From positions 9,078-62,882 of the forward strand of contig JAPPFK010000081.1 in NCBI GenBank assembly GCA_028823885.1: a stretch of 53,805 nucleotides of DNA, written 5' to 3'. Positions 9,350-18,394 of this stretch are shown here, one piece after another. How positions within the stretch are numbered: the first letter of the stretch is position 1; each line of letters begins with the position of its first letter. A model generated the notes under the pieces. The model worked only from the letters and a program-made list of their open reading frames with translations, was not told where the DNA came from and did not search any database. The position numbers and the translations under genes are program-made. Source of the DNA: Rhodospirillales bacterium. GTDB lineage: Bacteria; Pseudomonadota; Alphaproteobacteria; Rhodospirillales; UBA2165.

Positions 9350-11002
9350 GTGGATCGGGGGGCGCATCAAAACAATCATCGGCGTGGCCGCGCGCGGCGC
9401 AAGGGCCGGTTTTCGCCTATCACCCGGCGAATTCTCGCGGTCAATGTTTTTGCGCTAGCCGTGCTGGTGAGCGGATTGCTGTACGTGGGCCAGTATCGTG
9501 AAGGACTGATCCGGACGGAAATCGCCGCGTTGACGACCCAAGCCGATCTGATTGCCGCCGCGCTCGGCGAGGCGGCGGTGAGCGAAGGCGACTCGGAAAA
9601 CCAGGCTCTGGTCGAGGATGTGGCGAGACAAATTGTCCGCCGTCTCGCAGCCACATCGCGGACACGGGCGCAACTGATCGATACCCAGGGACGGGTGGTC
9701 AGCGATAGCCAGTTTCTTGTCGGACCCGGCGGCACCGTGCGGATCGACGAATTGCCGCCGCCGGGTGACGGGGAAGGGCTGGGAGGCTTTTTGCTGGGCG
9801 CCTATGAACGTGCGGCGAGGTGGTTCCGGGGCGCTTCCGCGCGGGGACCCGGTCTCGACGATGCGGGCACCGGTTCTCAGCTTCCCGAAACGCGCCTGGC
9901 GCTCGCCGGCGAACATGGCAGCGGCGTCCAAATCGGCCCCGATGGCGAAATGATCATCAGCGTCGCGGTGCCGGTTCAGCGATACAAGCGGGTGTTGGGC
10001 GCCCTCCTGCTGTTTCGGGATTCCCGGGAAATCGACGAGGCCGTGTTTCAGGTCAGGATGGATATCCTGAAGATGTTTGGTGTCGCCCTGTTGATCACGG
10101 TCCTGTTGTCGGTCTACCTGGCCGGCACCATCGCCCGGCCGTTGCGGCGGCTGTCGCTGGCCGCCGACCGGGTCCGGCAGGGTCTCTCCCGGCAGTACCG
10201 CCTGCCCGATCTCTCCGGCCGCCAAGACGAGATCGGAGATCTCGGCTGGGCCCTTCGGGAAATGACCGAAGCGCTGTGGAACCGGATGGATGCCATCGAA
10301 GGTTTTGCCGCCGACGTGGCCCACGAAATAAAGAACCCGCTTACCTCGCTCAGGAGCGCGGTCGAAACGGCAGCCCGCGTCTCCGACCCGGAACAGCAAC
10401 GGAAGCTGATGGCGATCATCCAGGACGACGTGTCCAGGCTGGACCGGTTGATCACCGACATATCCGACGCATCCCGCCTGGATGCGGAGTTGTCCCGGGC
10501 CGAAATGGCGACCGTCGATATCGCCGGCCTGGTGGCGACCCTGAAGGATGCCTATGGCGCGACCGCGGAGGAGCAGAAGACCAGTCTCGTCCTGGACGAC
10601 GAGGATAACCTGCCCTGTTTGGTGTCCGGTTTGGAGGATCGTCTCGTTCAGGTGTTTCGCAACCTGATCGGCAACGCCTTGAGCTTCAGTCCGGAGGGCG
10701 GCCGGATAACCCTTCGTATCAGGCGGCGCGACGACGATGTCCGGGTGCTGGTCGAGGACCATGGACCCGGAATCCCGGAGGGGGCGGAAGAGCAGATCTT
10801 CGAGCGTTTCTATCAGGAACGGCCGGCGTCCGAGAAGTTCGGGACCCACTCCGGTCTCGGGCTCAGCATTTCCAAGCAAATCGTCGAGGCGCACGGCGGC
10901 TCGATTCGCGCCGAGAACTATGAGGACTTTTCCACCGGATGCACCGGGGCGCGGTTCGTCGTCGAGTTGCCTCTCGGCCCCATTGACACGCCGAACCCCT
11001 GA
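9350..11002 (+). CDS. chvG: sensor histidine kinase ChvG
   Basis: This is the 550-residue membrane sensor for ChvI. A basic N-terminus leads into a first membrane helix (about 28-48). A periplasmic domain of about 190 residues follows, then a second helix (about 243-262, FGVALLITVLLSVYLAG), a HAMP linker, and the kinase core. The phosphoacceptor is H325 in FAADVAHEIKNPLTSLRS. The ATP lid boxes are FRNLIGNALSFSPEGG, EDHGPGIPEG and GTHSGLGLSISKQIVEAHGG. The start is GTG 9350; no ATG lies before the first membrane helix. The stop is 15 bases before hprK, so sensing and PTS genes are probably co-transcribed. Confidence 0.92.
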   Translation: MDRGAHQNNHRRGRARRKGRFSPITRRILAVNVFALAVLVSGLLYVGQYREGLIRTEIAALTTQADLIAAALGEAAVSEGDSENQALVEDVARQIVRRLAATSRTRAQLIDTQGRVVSDSQFLVGPGGTVRIDELPPPGDGEGLGGFLLGAYERAARWFRGASARGPGLDDAGTGSQLPETRLALAGEHGSGVQIGPDGEMIISVAVPVQRYKRVLGALLLFRDSREIDEAVFQVRMDILKMFGVALLITVLLSVYLAGTIARPLRRLSLAADRVRQGLSRQYRLPDLSGRQDEIGDLGWALREMTEALWNRMDAIEGFAADVAHEIKNPLTSLRSAVETAARVSDPEQQRKLMAIIQDDVSRLDRLITDISDASRLDAELSRAEMATVDIAGLVATLKDAYGATAEEQKTSLVLDDEDNLPCLVSGLEDRLVQVFRNLIGNALSFSPEGGRITLRIRRRDDDVRVLVEDHGPGIPEGAEEQIFERFYQERPASEKFGTHSGLGLSISKQIVEAHGGSIRAENYEDFSTGCTGARFVVELPLGPIDTPNP

Positions 11003-11017
11003 GCATTGAGTCCTGCC

Positions 11018-11488
11018 ATGGATCATATCCACGCCACTGCGGTTTCCATCGATGGTCACGGCGTTCTGATTACCGGACCATCGGGTGCCGGAAAGTCGGA
11101 CCTCGCGCTGCGCCTGATCGACCGTGGCGCCAAGCTGGTCGCCGACGATCGGGTCGTGACCCGCGTGACTTCCGGCTCGGTGAGCCTGAGCGCACCGGGC
11201 AATCTCGCCGGTCTGCTGGAAGTTCACGGTATTGGAATTGTCAAACTGGATCATCAGGCCTGGGCGCCATTGAACCTCGTGGTCGAACTGATCGGCCGTG
11301 ATGCCGTCGAGCGGCTGCCTGAAGACCCGGCAACGGAAATCCTGGGACACCAGATCCCGCGCGTCCGCCTGCACGCCTTCGATGCCGCCGTGGCGGAAAA
11401 AGTCGAGTTGGCGGTCAGGATAGCCTCGGGCGCCGCCGACCGTCTCGACGAGCGGGCATTGCTTGCACCCTTGAAGGCGCGGCCGTGA
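11018..11488 (+). CDS. hprK: HPr kinase/phosphorylase, short alphaproteobacterial form
   Basis: HprK phosphorylates HPr on a serine and can reverse this. The 156-residue protein is the short form lacking the N-terminal domain of the Firmicutes enzyme. The Walker A GPSGAGKS is at residues 20-27, then LVADDRVV and LLEVHGIGIVKLD, the catalytic region. ATG 11018 is preferred over TTG 11006. Its substrate is encoded three genes downstream: the HPr at 12851 has a serine at position 46. The final four bases overlap the GTG of rapZ. Confidence 0.92.
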   Translation: MDHIHATAVSIDGHGVLITGPSGAGKSDLALRLIDRGAKLVADDRVVTRVTSGSVSLSAPGNLAGLLEVHGIGIVKLDHQAWAPLNLVVELIGRDAVERLPEDPATEILGHQIPRVRLHAFDAAVAEKVELAVRIASGAADRLDERALLAPLKARP

Positions 11489-12420
11489 CCGGGGCGCCGG
11501 CGAAACCCGCCTCGTCCGCCCGGTTGGTCCTGGTGACCGGAATGTCGGGTGCCGGGAAGACGTCCGTCCTGAAAGCCTTCGAGGATCTCGACTACGAAGC
11601 CGTCGACAATGTTCCGCTGCCGCTGCTGGGGAGCCTGGTTCTGTCGGCGCAGCCGGGGCTAACGGGCTCCGGTTTCGACCGGCCTATCGCGGTCGGCGTC
11701 GATATCCGGACGCGCGGGTTCGGCGTGGATGCCTTCCTGACCCAATTCGATGAACTGGCCGGCACGGGGTCCGTCGAAGTGGAAATCCTGTTTGTCGATT
11801 GTGACGACGAGGAACTCAGGCGCCGTTACGAGGTCACCCGGCATCGTCATCCGCTGGCCATGGACCGGCCGATTGCCGATGGTATCGCTCATGAAAGACG
11901 GGTCGTCTCGCGGCTTCGCGACCGGGCTCATCACGTCATCGATACCACCGGCATGGCGCCCGGTGAGCTCAAGCAATTGCTCGAGGCTCATTTTTCGCCG
12001 GGCGGCGACAGCGGCCTCAGTATTTTCGTGAGGTCGTTTTCCTATCGGCGGGGTTTGCCCCGGGATGCGGATCTCGTCTTCGACGTGCGGTTTCTCGCAA
12101 ACCCCCATTACGATCCCGAGCTGCGGCCGCAAAGCGGTCGGCACGAAGCCGTCGGGGCATACATCGCCGGGGATCCGGCGTTCGCGAGTTTCTGGGACGG
12201 ACTGACCAATCTGCTCCAGCCGCTCCTGCCATCCTACAAGGCGGAGGGAAAAAGCTATTTGACCATCGCGATAGGCTGCACGGGCGGCCGGCACCGCTCC
12301 GTCTACGTGGCCGAACGACTGAGCGGGTGGTTTGACAGCCTGGGCGAGAAGGTTCAGGTTCGCCATCGTGATCTGGGGCTGGCTGATCCACCGGTTCCGG
12401 CAAAAGAGGAATCCCGATGA
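11485..12420 (+). CDS. rapZ: RNase adapter protein / nucleotide-binding protein RapZ
   Basis: This is a 311-residue protein with an N-terminal P-loop (LVTGMSGAGKTSVLKAFEDL) and a C-terminal domain ending IAIGCTGGRHRSVYVAERL, the conserved core of the RapZ (YvcJ) family. In enterobacteria RapZ directs RNase E to the glmZ small RNA and so controls amino-sugar synthesis. The alphaproteobacterial role is less clear, but its place between hprK and the EIIA gene is conserved. The GTG start overlaps the hprK stop by four bases, and its TGA overlaps the ATG of the next gene by four. Confidence 0.93.
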   Translation: MTGAPAKPASSARLVLVTGMSGAGKTSVLKAFEDLDYEAVDNVPLPLLGSLVLSAQPGLTGSGFDRPIAVGVDIRTRGFGVDAFLTQFDELAGTGSVEVEILFVDCDDEELRRRYEVTRHRHPLAMDRPIADGIAHERRVVSRLRDRAHHVIDTTGMAPGELKQLLEAHFSPGGDSGLSIFVRSFSYRRGLPRDADLVFDVRFLANPHYDPELRPQSGRHEAVGAYIAGDPAFASFWDGLTNLLQPLLPSYKAEGKSYLTIAIGCTGGRHRSVYVAERLSGWFDSLGEKVQVRHRDLGLADPPVPAKEESR

Positions 12421-12824
12421 TCGGATTGGTTTTGGTTACCCACGGCCATTTGGCTGACGAGCTCATCGGTGCGCTGGAGCACGTCGTCGGCCCTCAGCCG
12501 CAAGTCGCTTCGGTCTGCATAGGGCCGGACGATGACATGGAGCGGCGCCGCGCCGATATCGTGAACAGTGTTCAGGAGACGGACAGCGGGGAAGGCGTCG
12601 TTGTTCTCACCGACATGTTCGGCGGCACGCCGTCGAATTTGGCTATTTCCATCATGGAACGCGCAAACATCGAGGTGATCGCCGGGGTCAATCTGCCGAT
12701 GCTGGTCAAGCTCGCCAGCGTCCGGGACGATCTTGAACTCGGCGAGGCGGTGGCCAGGGCCCAGGAAGCGGGCCGGAAGTACATTAACGTTGCTTCCCAG
12801 TTGCTGGCCAAGGAGGCCGACTAG
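12417..12824 (+). CDS. PTS EIIA component, mannose-family fold, regulatory
   Basis: This is a 135-residue EIIA(Man)-type domain. The phosphorylated histidine is H9 in LVLVTHGHLADEL, and TDMFGGTPSNLAI is the conserved second motif. No EIIB or EIIC permease is encoded nearby, so it most likely acts as a phosphorylation-dependent regulator, as the equivalent gene (manX) does in other Alphaproteobacteria. It is coupled to rapZ by an ATGA overlap, and ptsH follows 26 bases downstream. Confidence 0.9.
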   Translation: MIGLVLVTHGHLADELIGALEHVVGPQPQVASVCIGPDDDMERRRADIVNSVQETDSGEGVVVLTDMFGGTPSNLAISIMERANIEVIAGVNLPMLVKLASVRDDLELGEAVARAQEAGRKYINVASQLLAKEAD

Positions 12825-12850
12825 CCCAATTCGGTAGGGTTCCAGCCGCC

Positions 12851-13123
12851 ATGCCCCGATCGATCCTCACCATTTGCAATTCGCGTGGTCTGCACGCCCG
12901 GGCAGCGGCGAAGTTCGTCAAACTGGTCTCGGGGTTTGATGCCGAGGTCACCGTGTCCAAGGACGGGACGACGGTTCTCGGCACGTCGATCATGGGCTTG
13001 ATGATGCTGGCGGCGGCGCCCGGCATGCGGATCGAGGTGACGGCCTCGGGCCCGGAGGGAGACCAGGCCATGGCCGCCATCACCGAATTGGTTGAGGCCG
13101 GGTTCGAAGAAGAGGACGGATGA
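12851..13123 (+). CDS. ptsH: phosphocarrier protein HPr
   Basis: This is a 90-residue HPr. The catalytic histidine is H15 in NSRGLHARAAAKFVKL, and the regulatory serine is S46 in LGTSIMGLMMLAA. Both match classical HPr numbering exactly. The histidine accepts phosphate from enzyme I (not in this window), and the serine is the target of the HprK encoded upstream. With EIIA it forms a regulatory phosphorelay rather than a sugar transport route. Confidence 0.95.
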   Translation: MPRSILTICNSRGLHARAAAKFVKLVSGFDAEVTVSKDGTTVLGTSIMGLMMLAAAPGMRIEVTASGPEGDQAMAAITELVEAGFEEEDG

Positions 13124-13278
13124 TCCTGGGCTGATCCGGGGCCGTCGAAACCGCCGTACCAACCCCTGCATCGGGCAGTGTGGGACGAGTGGGACGGAAG
13201 CAGGGTTATCCCTTGCTTGGCCAAATGGCTGCTGCTATCCCTGCCGCCCTTGATTTACGGACTCCCCGGAGAAGATGG

Positions 13279-14574
13279 ATGGGCGCCCCGAACGATTACA
13301 AAGTTGCCGACATGGACCTGGCCGAATGGGGCCGCAAGGAAATCGCCATCGCCGAGACGGAGATGCCCGGTCTGATGGCGGTCCGCGAGGAATATGCCGG
13401 CAAAAAGCCGTTGGCGGGCGCCCGCATCGCCGGATGTCTCCATATGACCATTCAGACGGCCGTGTTGATCGAGACGCTGATCGACCTCGGCGCGGAGATC
13501 CGCTGGAGTTCGTGCAACATCTTCTCCACCCAGGATCAGGCTGCCGCGGCCATCGCCGCCGAGAATATTCCGGTCTTCGCCTGGAAGGGGGAGACCGAGG
13601 AAGAGTTCTGGTGGTGTATCGATCAGACCATCGAGGGGCCCGATGGCTGGGTACCCAACATGATATTGGATGACGGCGGCGACCTCACGGCGGTCATGCA
13701 CGAGAGCCACAAGGACAAGATGGCCGGCGTCAAGGGACTGTCCGAGGAAACCACCACCGGCGTTCACCGCCTCTACGAGATGGCGAAGGAAGGCTCGTTG
13801 ATGGTGCCGGCCTTCAACGTCAACGATTCGGTGACCAAGTCGAAATTCGACAATCTCTACGGCTGCCGGGAGAGCCTGGTCGACGGTATCAAGCGGGCAA
13901 CCGATGTGATGCTGGCCGGCAAGGTCGCTGTGGTCGCCGGATACGGCGACGTGGGCAAGGGCTCGGCCGCCAGCCTTCGGGGCCAGGGCGCACGGGTTCT
14001 GGTGACCGAAATCGACCCCATCTGCGCTCTTCAGGCTTCGATGGAAGGCTATGAAGTGGTCACGATGGACGAGGCGGCGCCCCTCGGCGACGTCTTCGTG
14101 ACAACCACCGGCAACATCGACGTCATCACCCTCGACCACATGCGGGAGATGAAGGACCGGGCCATCGTTTCCAACATCGGTCACTTCGATTCCGAAATTC
14201 AGATCGAATCCTTGCGGAACTACAAGTGGCACAATGTGAAGCCCCAAGTGGATGAGGTGGAGTTTCCGGACGGCAAGCGGATCATCGTGCTGGCCGAGGG
14301 CCGGCTGGTGAATTTGGGCTGCGCCACCGGTCATCCGAGCTTCGTCATGAGCGCCAGCTTCACCAACCAGGTGCTGGCCCAGATCGAGCTTTGGAACAAC
14401 GCCGGCAAGTACGAGAACAAGGTCTATGTCCTGCCCAAGGACCTGGACGAGAAGGTGGCGCGCCTGCACCTCGGCAAGCTGGGGGCCAAACTCACCGAGC
14501 TCACGCCGGCGCAGGCCGAGTATATCGGCGTCCAACAGGCCGGGCCCTACAAGCCTGAATATTACCGCTATTAG
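13279..14574 (+). CDS. ahcY: adenosylhomocysteinase
   Basis: AhcY hydrolyses S-adenosylhomocysteine to adenosine and homocysteine, relieving product inhibition of methyltransferases. The 431-residue protein has [13 protein letters not shown], the NAD-binding [18 protein letters not shown] and the hallmark C-terminus [13 protein letters not shown] 13279 is chosen because GGAGAAG (13268-13274) lies just before it and family members begin with a [21 protein letters not shown] stretch; the frame stays open to 13180 but that extension is not conserved in character. I looked for an SAH riboswitch in the 155-base leader and recognised none. Confidence 0.96.
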   Translation: MGAPNDYKVADMDLAEWGRKEIAIAETEMPGLMAVREEYAGKKPLAGARIAGCLHMTIQTAVLIETLIDLGAEIRWSSCNIFSTQDQAAAAIAAENIPVFAWKGETEEEFWWCIDQTIEGPDGWVPNMILDDGGDLTAVMHESHKDKMAGVKGLSEETTTGVHRLYEMAKEGSLMVPAFNVNDSVTKSKFDNLYGCRESLVDGIKRATDVMLAGKVAVVAGYGDVGKGSAASLRGQGARVLVTEIDPICALQASMEGYEVVTMDEAAPLGDVFVTTTGNIDVITLDHMREMKDRAIVSNIGHFDSEIQIESLRNYKWHNVKPQVDEVEFPDGKRIIVLAEGRLVNLGCATGHPSFVMSASFTNQVLAQIELWNNAGKYENKVYVLPKDLDEKVARLHLGKLGAKLTELTPAQAEYIGVQQAGPYKPEYYRY

Positions 14575-14620
14575 CGCCCAACCTATTGCTGGCCGATGGG
14601 CCCCGGCCTAAGATTCGCCG

Positions 14621-16114
14621 GTGCCCACACTTCATGCGTCCGACCGCCATCCTGGGATCGATACCGCCCTCCTTGAGGCGTTGCCGCTCGCCGTTTGCCT
14701 GATCGCGCGCGATGGCCGGGTGGAGGCCTTCAATCCCGTATTCGCCGCCCTGTTCGATCTCGACACCGGGTGGCTGGACCGCCGGCCGACGTTCGGCGAT
14801 TTGCTGGATCGGATGCGAGCGGGCCGCAAACTGCCCGAACAGGTCGATTTCCAGGCCTATCGGGAGGCTCAATCACGGCTCCTGACCGGACTACGGGACG
14901 TCCACGAAGAAGTGTTCCATCTGCCGGACGGTGCGGCGCTCCGGCGAATCGCGGCGCCTCTCAAAGAGGGAACGGTGATGCTGGCCTTCGAGGATCTCAG
15001 CCCGCGCATGTCGGCCGAGCGGCAGGCGCGCGAGGCGCAGGCGGTACAGCAGTCCACGCTCGACAATCTATCCGAGGCCATCGGCGTTTTCGGCGGCGAC
15101 GGAAGGCTTCGATTGGCCAACCCGGCATTTGCCGAGATGTGGGAGGTCCCTGACGAGCTCCCGAAGCTGCATTTGAGCGACTTCGTTCGTCAGACCCGTT
15201 GCCTGCACGGGCCGTCGGAGGATTGGGACGCCGAGTCCGCACGGCTGGCGGCTCACTACTTCGCACGCAACTCGGAGACATCGGAGCTTCGCCATGAAGA
15301 CGGGCGGGTTTTCGAATTCGTCCGCCGCCCGCTCCCCGACGGGTCGATGCTGTTTCGATATACCGATGTCACCCGGACCGTCCGGGAAGGCGAGGCCCTT
15401 CAGACCAAGGCCGAGTCGGTGATGGCCCTCGACCGGCTCAAGACCGAGTTTCTCGCCAATCTGTCTTTCGAACTCAGGACGCCCCTCAACACGGTCAAGG
15501 GATTCGCCGAGCTTCTTGGCGGCGGTTATGTCGGAGAACTGAACCGCCGCCAGCAGGAGTATGCGGAGGGGATCGCCTCGACGGCCGCGGCCATGGCGTC
15601 GACCATCGACCAAGTGATGGATCTGGCGAATCTCGAGGCCGGACTGCTCAGTCTCGATCTCGAAAGTCTCGATCTCCACGTCCTGTTGACCGACCTGTTG
15701 AGCCTGGTCCGGGAACGTGCCCGGTCGGACAGGATTCGGCTGGCGTTCGATTGTCCGCCCGAGATCGGATGGATCACCGCCGACGACCGCATTTTGCGCC
15801 AGGCACTCCTCCATTTGTTGAGTAATGCGCTGGCATTTACCGAGCCCGGCGGGACGGTAACGCTTGGTGCGGCGCGCGGCCAGGACGAGATCGAGATATT
15901 CGTCAAGGACACGGGGGTCGGCATTCCACGGTCCGAAATCGATTTGGTTTTCAAAGGCTTCGCCCGGGGCGCGGATGCCGGCCACGAAGGCGTCGGCCTC
16001 GGCCTCACTCTGGTCAAAAGCTTCATCGAGCTTCATGGCGGCACCGTCAATCTGGCCTCGCGCCTCAATCGGGGCACCACCGTCACCTGCCGTATCCCGC
16101 AAAGTCACGCTTAG
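14621..16114 (+). CDS. divL: DivL-like PAS-domain pseudo-histidine kinase
   Basis: This is a 497-residue cytoplasmic protein with two PAS-like regions (about 15-130 and 145-255), a dimerisation helix pair and an ATPase domain. The phosphoacceptor position of the HisKA box is Phe283: EFLANLSFELRTPLNTVKG, where active kinases have SHELRTPL. The ATP-binding boxes LLHLLSNALAFTEPGG, KDTGVGIP and GVGLGLTLVKSF look intact. In Caulobacter DivL the same position is Tyr550 and the protein regulates CckA and the cell cycle without autophosphorylation. The ahcY-to-tsaE neighbourhood is that of divL in Rhizobiales. No membrane helix is seen, unlike Caulobacter DivL. The start is GTG 14621. Orthology to DivL rests on position and the missing His. 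Confidence 0.72.
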   Translation: MPTLHASDRHPGIDTALLEALPLAVCLIARDGRVEAFNPVFAALFDLDTGWLDRRPTFGDLLDRMRAGRKLPEQVDFQAYREAQSRLLTGLRDVHEEVFHLPDGAALRRIAAPLKEGTVMLAFEDLSPRMSAERQAREAQAVQQSTLDNLSEAIGVFGGDGRLRLANPAFAEMWEVPDELPKLHLSDFVRQTRCLHGPSEDWDAESARLAAHYFARNSETSELRHEDGRVFEFVRRPLPDGSMLFRYTDVTRTVREGEALQTKAESVMALDRLKTEFLANLSFELRTPLNTVKGFAELLGGGYVGELNRRQQEYAEGIASTAAAMASTIDQVMDLANLEAGLLSLDLESLDLHVLLTDLLSLVRERARSDRIRLAFDCPPEIGWITADDRILRQALLHLLSNALAFTEPGGTVTLGAARGQDEIEIFVKDTGVGIPRSEIDLVFKGFARGADAGHEGVGLGLTLVKSFIELHGGTVNLASRLNRGTTVTCRIPQSHA

Positions 16115-16162
16115 TACAGCAATCCGCTTTCGCTTCAATCGCCGCCCCTTTAAAAGAGTGCC

Positions 16163-16639
16163 ATGAGCATGCCCAAGCCGCGCCGGCTGACCTTGGATGG
16201 AGAGCAAGCGACAGCCGAATTGGCCGCTGAAATCGCCTCGCTCGCCGAGGATGGCGACGTCATTGCGCTCTCCGGCGAGCTCGGAACCGGCAAGACCACG
16301 TTTGCCCGGGCGTTCCTCAGGGAGTGGGGCGTCCAGGAGGAAATTCCCAGCCCCACCTTCACGTTGGTTCAGACCTACGAACTCGAGGCGGGAACCGTCT
16401 GGCACTTCGACCTTTACCGCCTGGAAAAACCCGACGACGCACTGGAGCTGGATATCGAAGATGCGTTTACCGAAGGCATTTCGCTCATCGAATGGCCGGA
16501 GAGGTTGGGCGCCTACCTCCCTTGGGAGCGGCTCGACTTGCATTTCGTGATCGGCGAGCGGGAGGATGTGCGGAGGGTCGAAATCGAAGGGACCGACGAA
16601 TGGGTGGACCGGCTGAAGGAACTCGAAGGCCTTGGCTGA
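16163..16639 (+). CDS. tsaE: tRNA t6A37 threonylcarbamoyltransferase complex ATPase
   Basis: TsaE is the ATPase of the TsaB-TsaD-TsaE complex that makes threonylcarbamoyladenosine at position 37 of ANN-decoding tRNAs. The 158-residue protein shows the P-loop GELGTGKTTFARAFL, then PSPTFTLVQTYE, WHFDLYRLEKPDD and SLIEWPERLG, all standard. The next gene starts at a TTG inside its last codons. Confidence 0.94.
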   Translation: MSMPKPRRLTLDGEQATAELAAEIASLAEDGDVIALSGELGTGKTTFARAFLREWGVQEEIPSPTFTLVQTYELEAGTVWHFDLYRLEKPDDALELDIEDAFTEGISLIEWPERLGAYLPWERLDLHFVIGEREDVRRVEIEGTDEWVDRLKELEGLG

Positions 16640-17645
16640 CCGGTCGGACCATATCGATTCGTTCATCGAATCGGCCGGTTGGCGGGACGCACGGCGCATA
16701 CCGCTTGCCGGTGATGCGTCTTTCCGGCGCTATGAACGGATTGCCGTGGGCGGCGAGACGGCCGTGATCATGGATGCGCCGCCGCCCCGGGAAGACGTGC
16801 GGCCGTTTGTCCATATGACCGGTCATCTGCTCGGCCTGGGTTACAGCGCGCCGAGGATATACGCCGAGGACCGGGAGATGGGATTGCTTCTCCTCGAGGA
16901 CCTTGGCGACGATCTCTACACGGCGGCCGTTGCCCAGGGCGCCGGCGAGCGGGAACTCTATGAGCGGGCCGTCGATCTGCTGATAGATCTGCACAGCCGG
17001 CAATCCGCGGTTGCCGTACCCGATGGCCTGGCCGAATACGATGAGGAAATGCTTCTCGACGAAGCGGCGCTGTTCACCGACTGGTATATGCCCAAAACGC
17101 TTCACGCACCGACCCCGCCCCGGACCCGAACGGCGTTCCTGGATATTTGGCGGCGATACCTGCCGATGCTCGAAGAAGTGCCGGAGACCCTTACCCTCAG
17201 GGATTACCACGCCGACAACCTCATTTGGCTTTCCGGGCGCGATGGGATCGCCGCCGTCGGGTTGCTGGACTATCAGGATGCGGTGGTCGGCCGCACGCCC
17301 TACGATCTCATGTCCTTGCTCGAGGATGCTCGCCGCGACCTGGAGCCGGGCCTCGCCGGACTCATGCTCGACCGCTACCTCGGCGCATTCCCCGATCAGG
17401 ATCGGCGGACATTCGAGGCGGTCTACGCAATTCTTGCCGCCCAAAGGCACTGCAAGGTCATCGGCATTTTCACCCGGCTCGCCTTTCGGGACGGCAAATT
17501 TGCCTACCTCCGGCACATCCCGCGGGTTTGGCGGCTCCTGACGGATGCTTGCCGCCATCCCGTTCTGGGCCCGCTCCAGGACTGGCTGGATGCGGCGGTT
17601 CCGCGCTCCTCGCGGACGGTTCCCGCGCAGCGAAGGCAGGCCTGA
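16632..17645 (+). CDS. amgK: N-acetylmuramate/N-acetylglucosamine kinase (phosphotransferase family)
   Basis: This is a 337-residue aminoglycoside-phosphotransferase-fold kinase. The catalytic loop reads LTLRDYHADNLIWL and the metal-binding motif GLLDYQDAVVG. Adjacent to a MurU-type nucleotidyltransferase, this family is AmgK, which phosphorylates the anomeric carbon of MurNAc and GlcNAc during cell-wall recycling and so bypasses de novo UDP-MurNAc synthesis. The substrate is inferred from neighbour and family, not from a residue signature. The TTG start at 16632 overlaps the tsaE stop by eight bases. The murU ATG follows two bases after its stop. Confidence 0.85.
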   Translation: MADRSDHIDSFIESAGWRDARRIPLAGDASFRRYERIAVGGETAVIMDAPPPREDVRPFVHMTGHLLGLGYSAPRIYAEDREMGLLLLEDLGDDLYTAAVAQGAGERELYERAVDLLIDLHSRQSAVAVPDGLAEYDEEMLLDEAALFTDWYMPKTLHAPTPPRTRTAFLDIWRRYLPMLEEVPETLTLRDYHADNLIWLSGRDGIAAVGLLDYQDAVVGRTPYDLMSLLEDARRDLEPGLAGLMLDRYLGAFPDQDRRTFEAVYAILAAQRHCKVIGIFTRLAFRDGKFAYLRHIPRVWRLLTDACRHPVLGPLQDWLDAAVPRSSRTVPAQRRQA

Positions 17646-17647
17646 AT

Positions 17648-18394
17648 ATGGCTGAAGCCGGTCGGCATTCACTTCGCGCCGCGATGCTGCTCGCCGCGGG
17701 GCTGGGTCTGCGCATGCGTCCGATTACCGAGAAGACGCCGAAGCCGCTGGTTCAGGTGGCGGGACGCACGCTGATCGATATGTGCCTGGACCGCGTGGCC
17801 GCATCGGGCATCGGGAAGGCGGTGGTGAATACCCACTATCTCGCCGGTCAGGTCGAAGCCCATTTGAAGCGCCGGCCGGATCTGGACATAGTCATATCCC
17901 ACGAGCCGGAGCTATTGGGCACCGGCGGCGGGGTCGCCAATGCCTTGCCGCACCTCGGAGACGAGCCTTTTCTGGTTGTGAACACCGATTCGCTCTGGCT
18001 TGATGGCCCTTCCCCGGCAATCGAACGGCTGGCGCTGAATTTCGACGAATCGATGATGGATGCCCTGTTGCTCATGCACTCGACCGTCGAAGCCTACGGT
18101 TATGAAGGGGCCGGTGATTTCGTTATCGATGCGGGCGGACTCCTCAGCCGCCGGCCTGAACGAGAGCAGGTCCCTTATGCCTACACGGGTGTGATGGTCG
18201 TGCATCCGCGGCTGCTTGCCGGCGCCCCCGGCGGCGCGTTTTCTTTCAACCTGCTCTATGACCGGGCGATCGAGGCCGAACGGCTATACGGTATCGTCCA
18301 CGATGGGGAATGGTTCCACGTCGGGACGACCGACGGCCTGGATCAGGTCGAAGACTATATGTCCGAGCGTTTCCCCGGCATCCGGCACCGATGA
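17648..18394 (+). CDS. murU: N-acetylmuramate-1-phosphate uridylyltransferase
   Basis: This is a 248-residue sugar-1-phosphate nucleotidyltransferase. The N-terminus AMLLAAGLGLRMRPITEKTP followed by KPLV is the GXGXRMXPXTXXXPKP pyrophosphorylase signature. VNTHYLAGQVEAHL, LGTGGGVANALPHLG and FLVVNTDSLW supply the nucleotide and metal site. Together with AmgK it would make UDP-MurNAc from recycled MurNAc. ATG 17648 is used, since the longer open frame upstream overlaps amgK. The last bases form an ATGA overlap with addB. Confidence 0.87.
   Translation: MAEAGRHSLRAAMLLAAGLGLRMRPITEKTPKPLVQVAGRTLIDMCLDRVAASGIGKAVVNTHYLAGQVEAHLKRRPDLDIVISHEPELLGTGGGVANALPHLGDEPFLVVNTDSLWLDGPSPAIERLALNFDESMMDALLLMHSTVEAYGYEGAGDFVIDAGGLLSRRPEREQVPYAYTGVMVVHPRLLAGAPGGAFSFNLLYDRAIEAERLYGIVHDGEWFHVGTTDGLDQVEDYMSERFPGIRHR

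Noticed and set aside
9455..11374. 639-codon minus-strand open frame opposite chvG and hprK
   Set aside because: It spans two clearly real plus-strand genes and has low-complexity composition typical of antisense GC-rich DNA.
13124..13278. Possible SAH riboswitch upstream of ahcY
   Set aside because: I could not find the conserved core or a convincing pseudoknot; a covariance-model search would decide.
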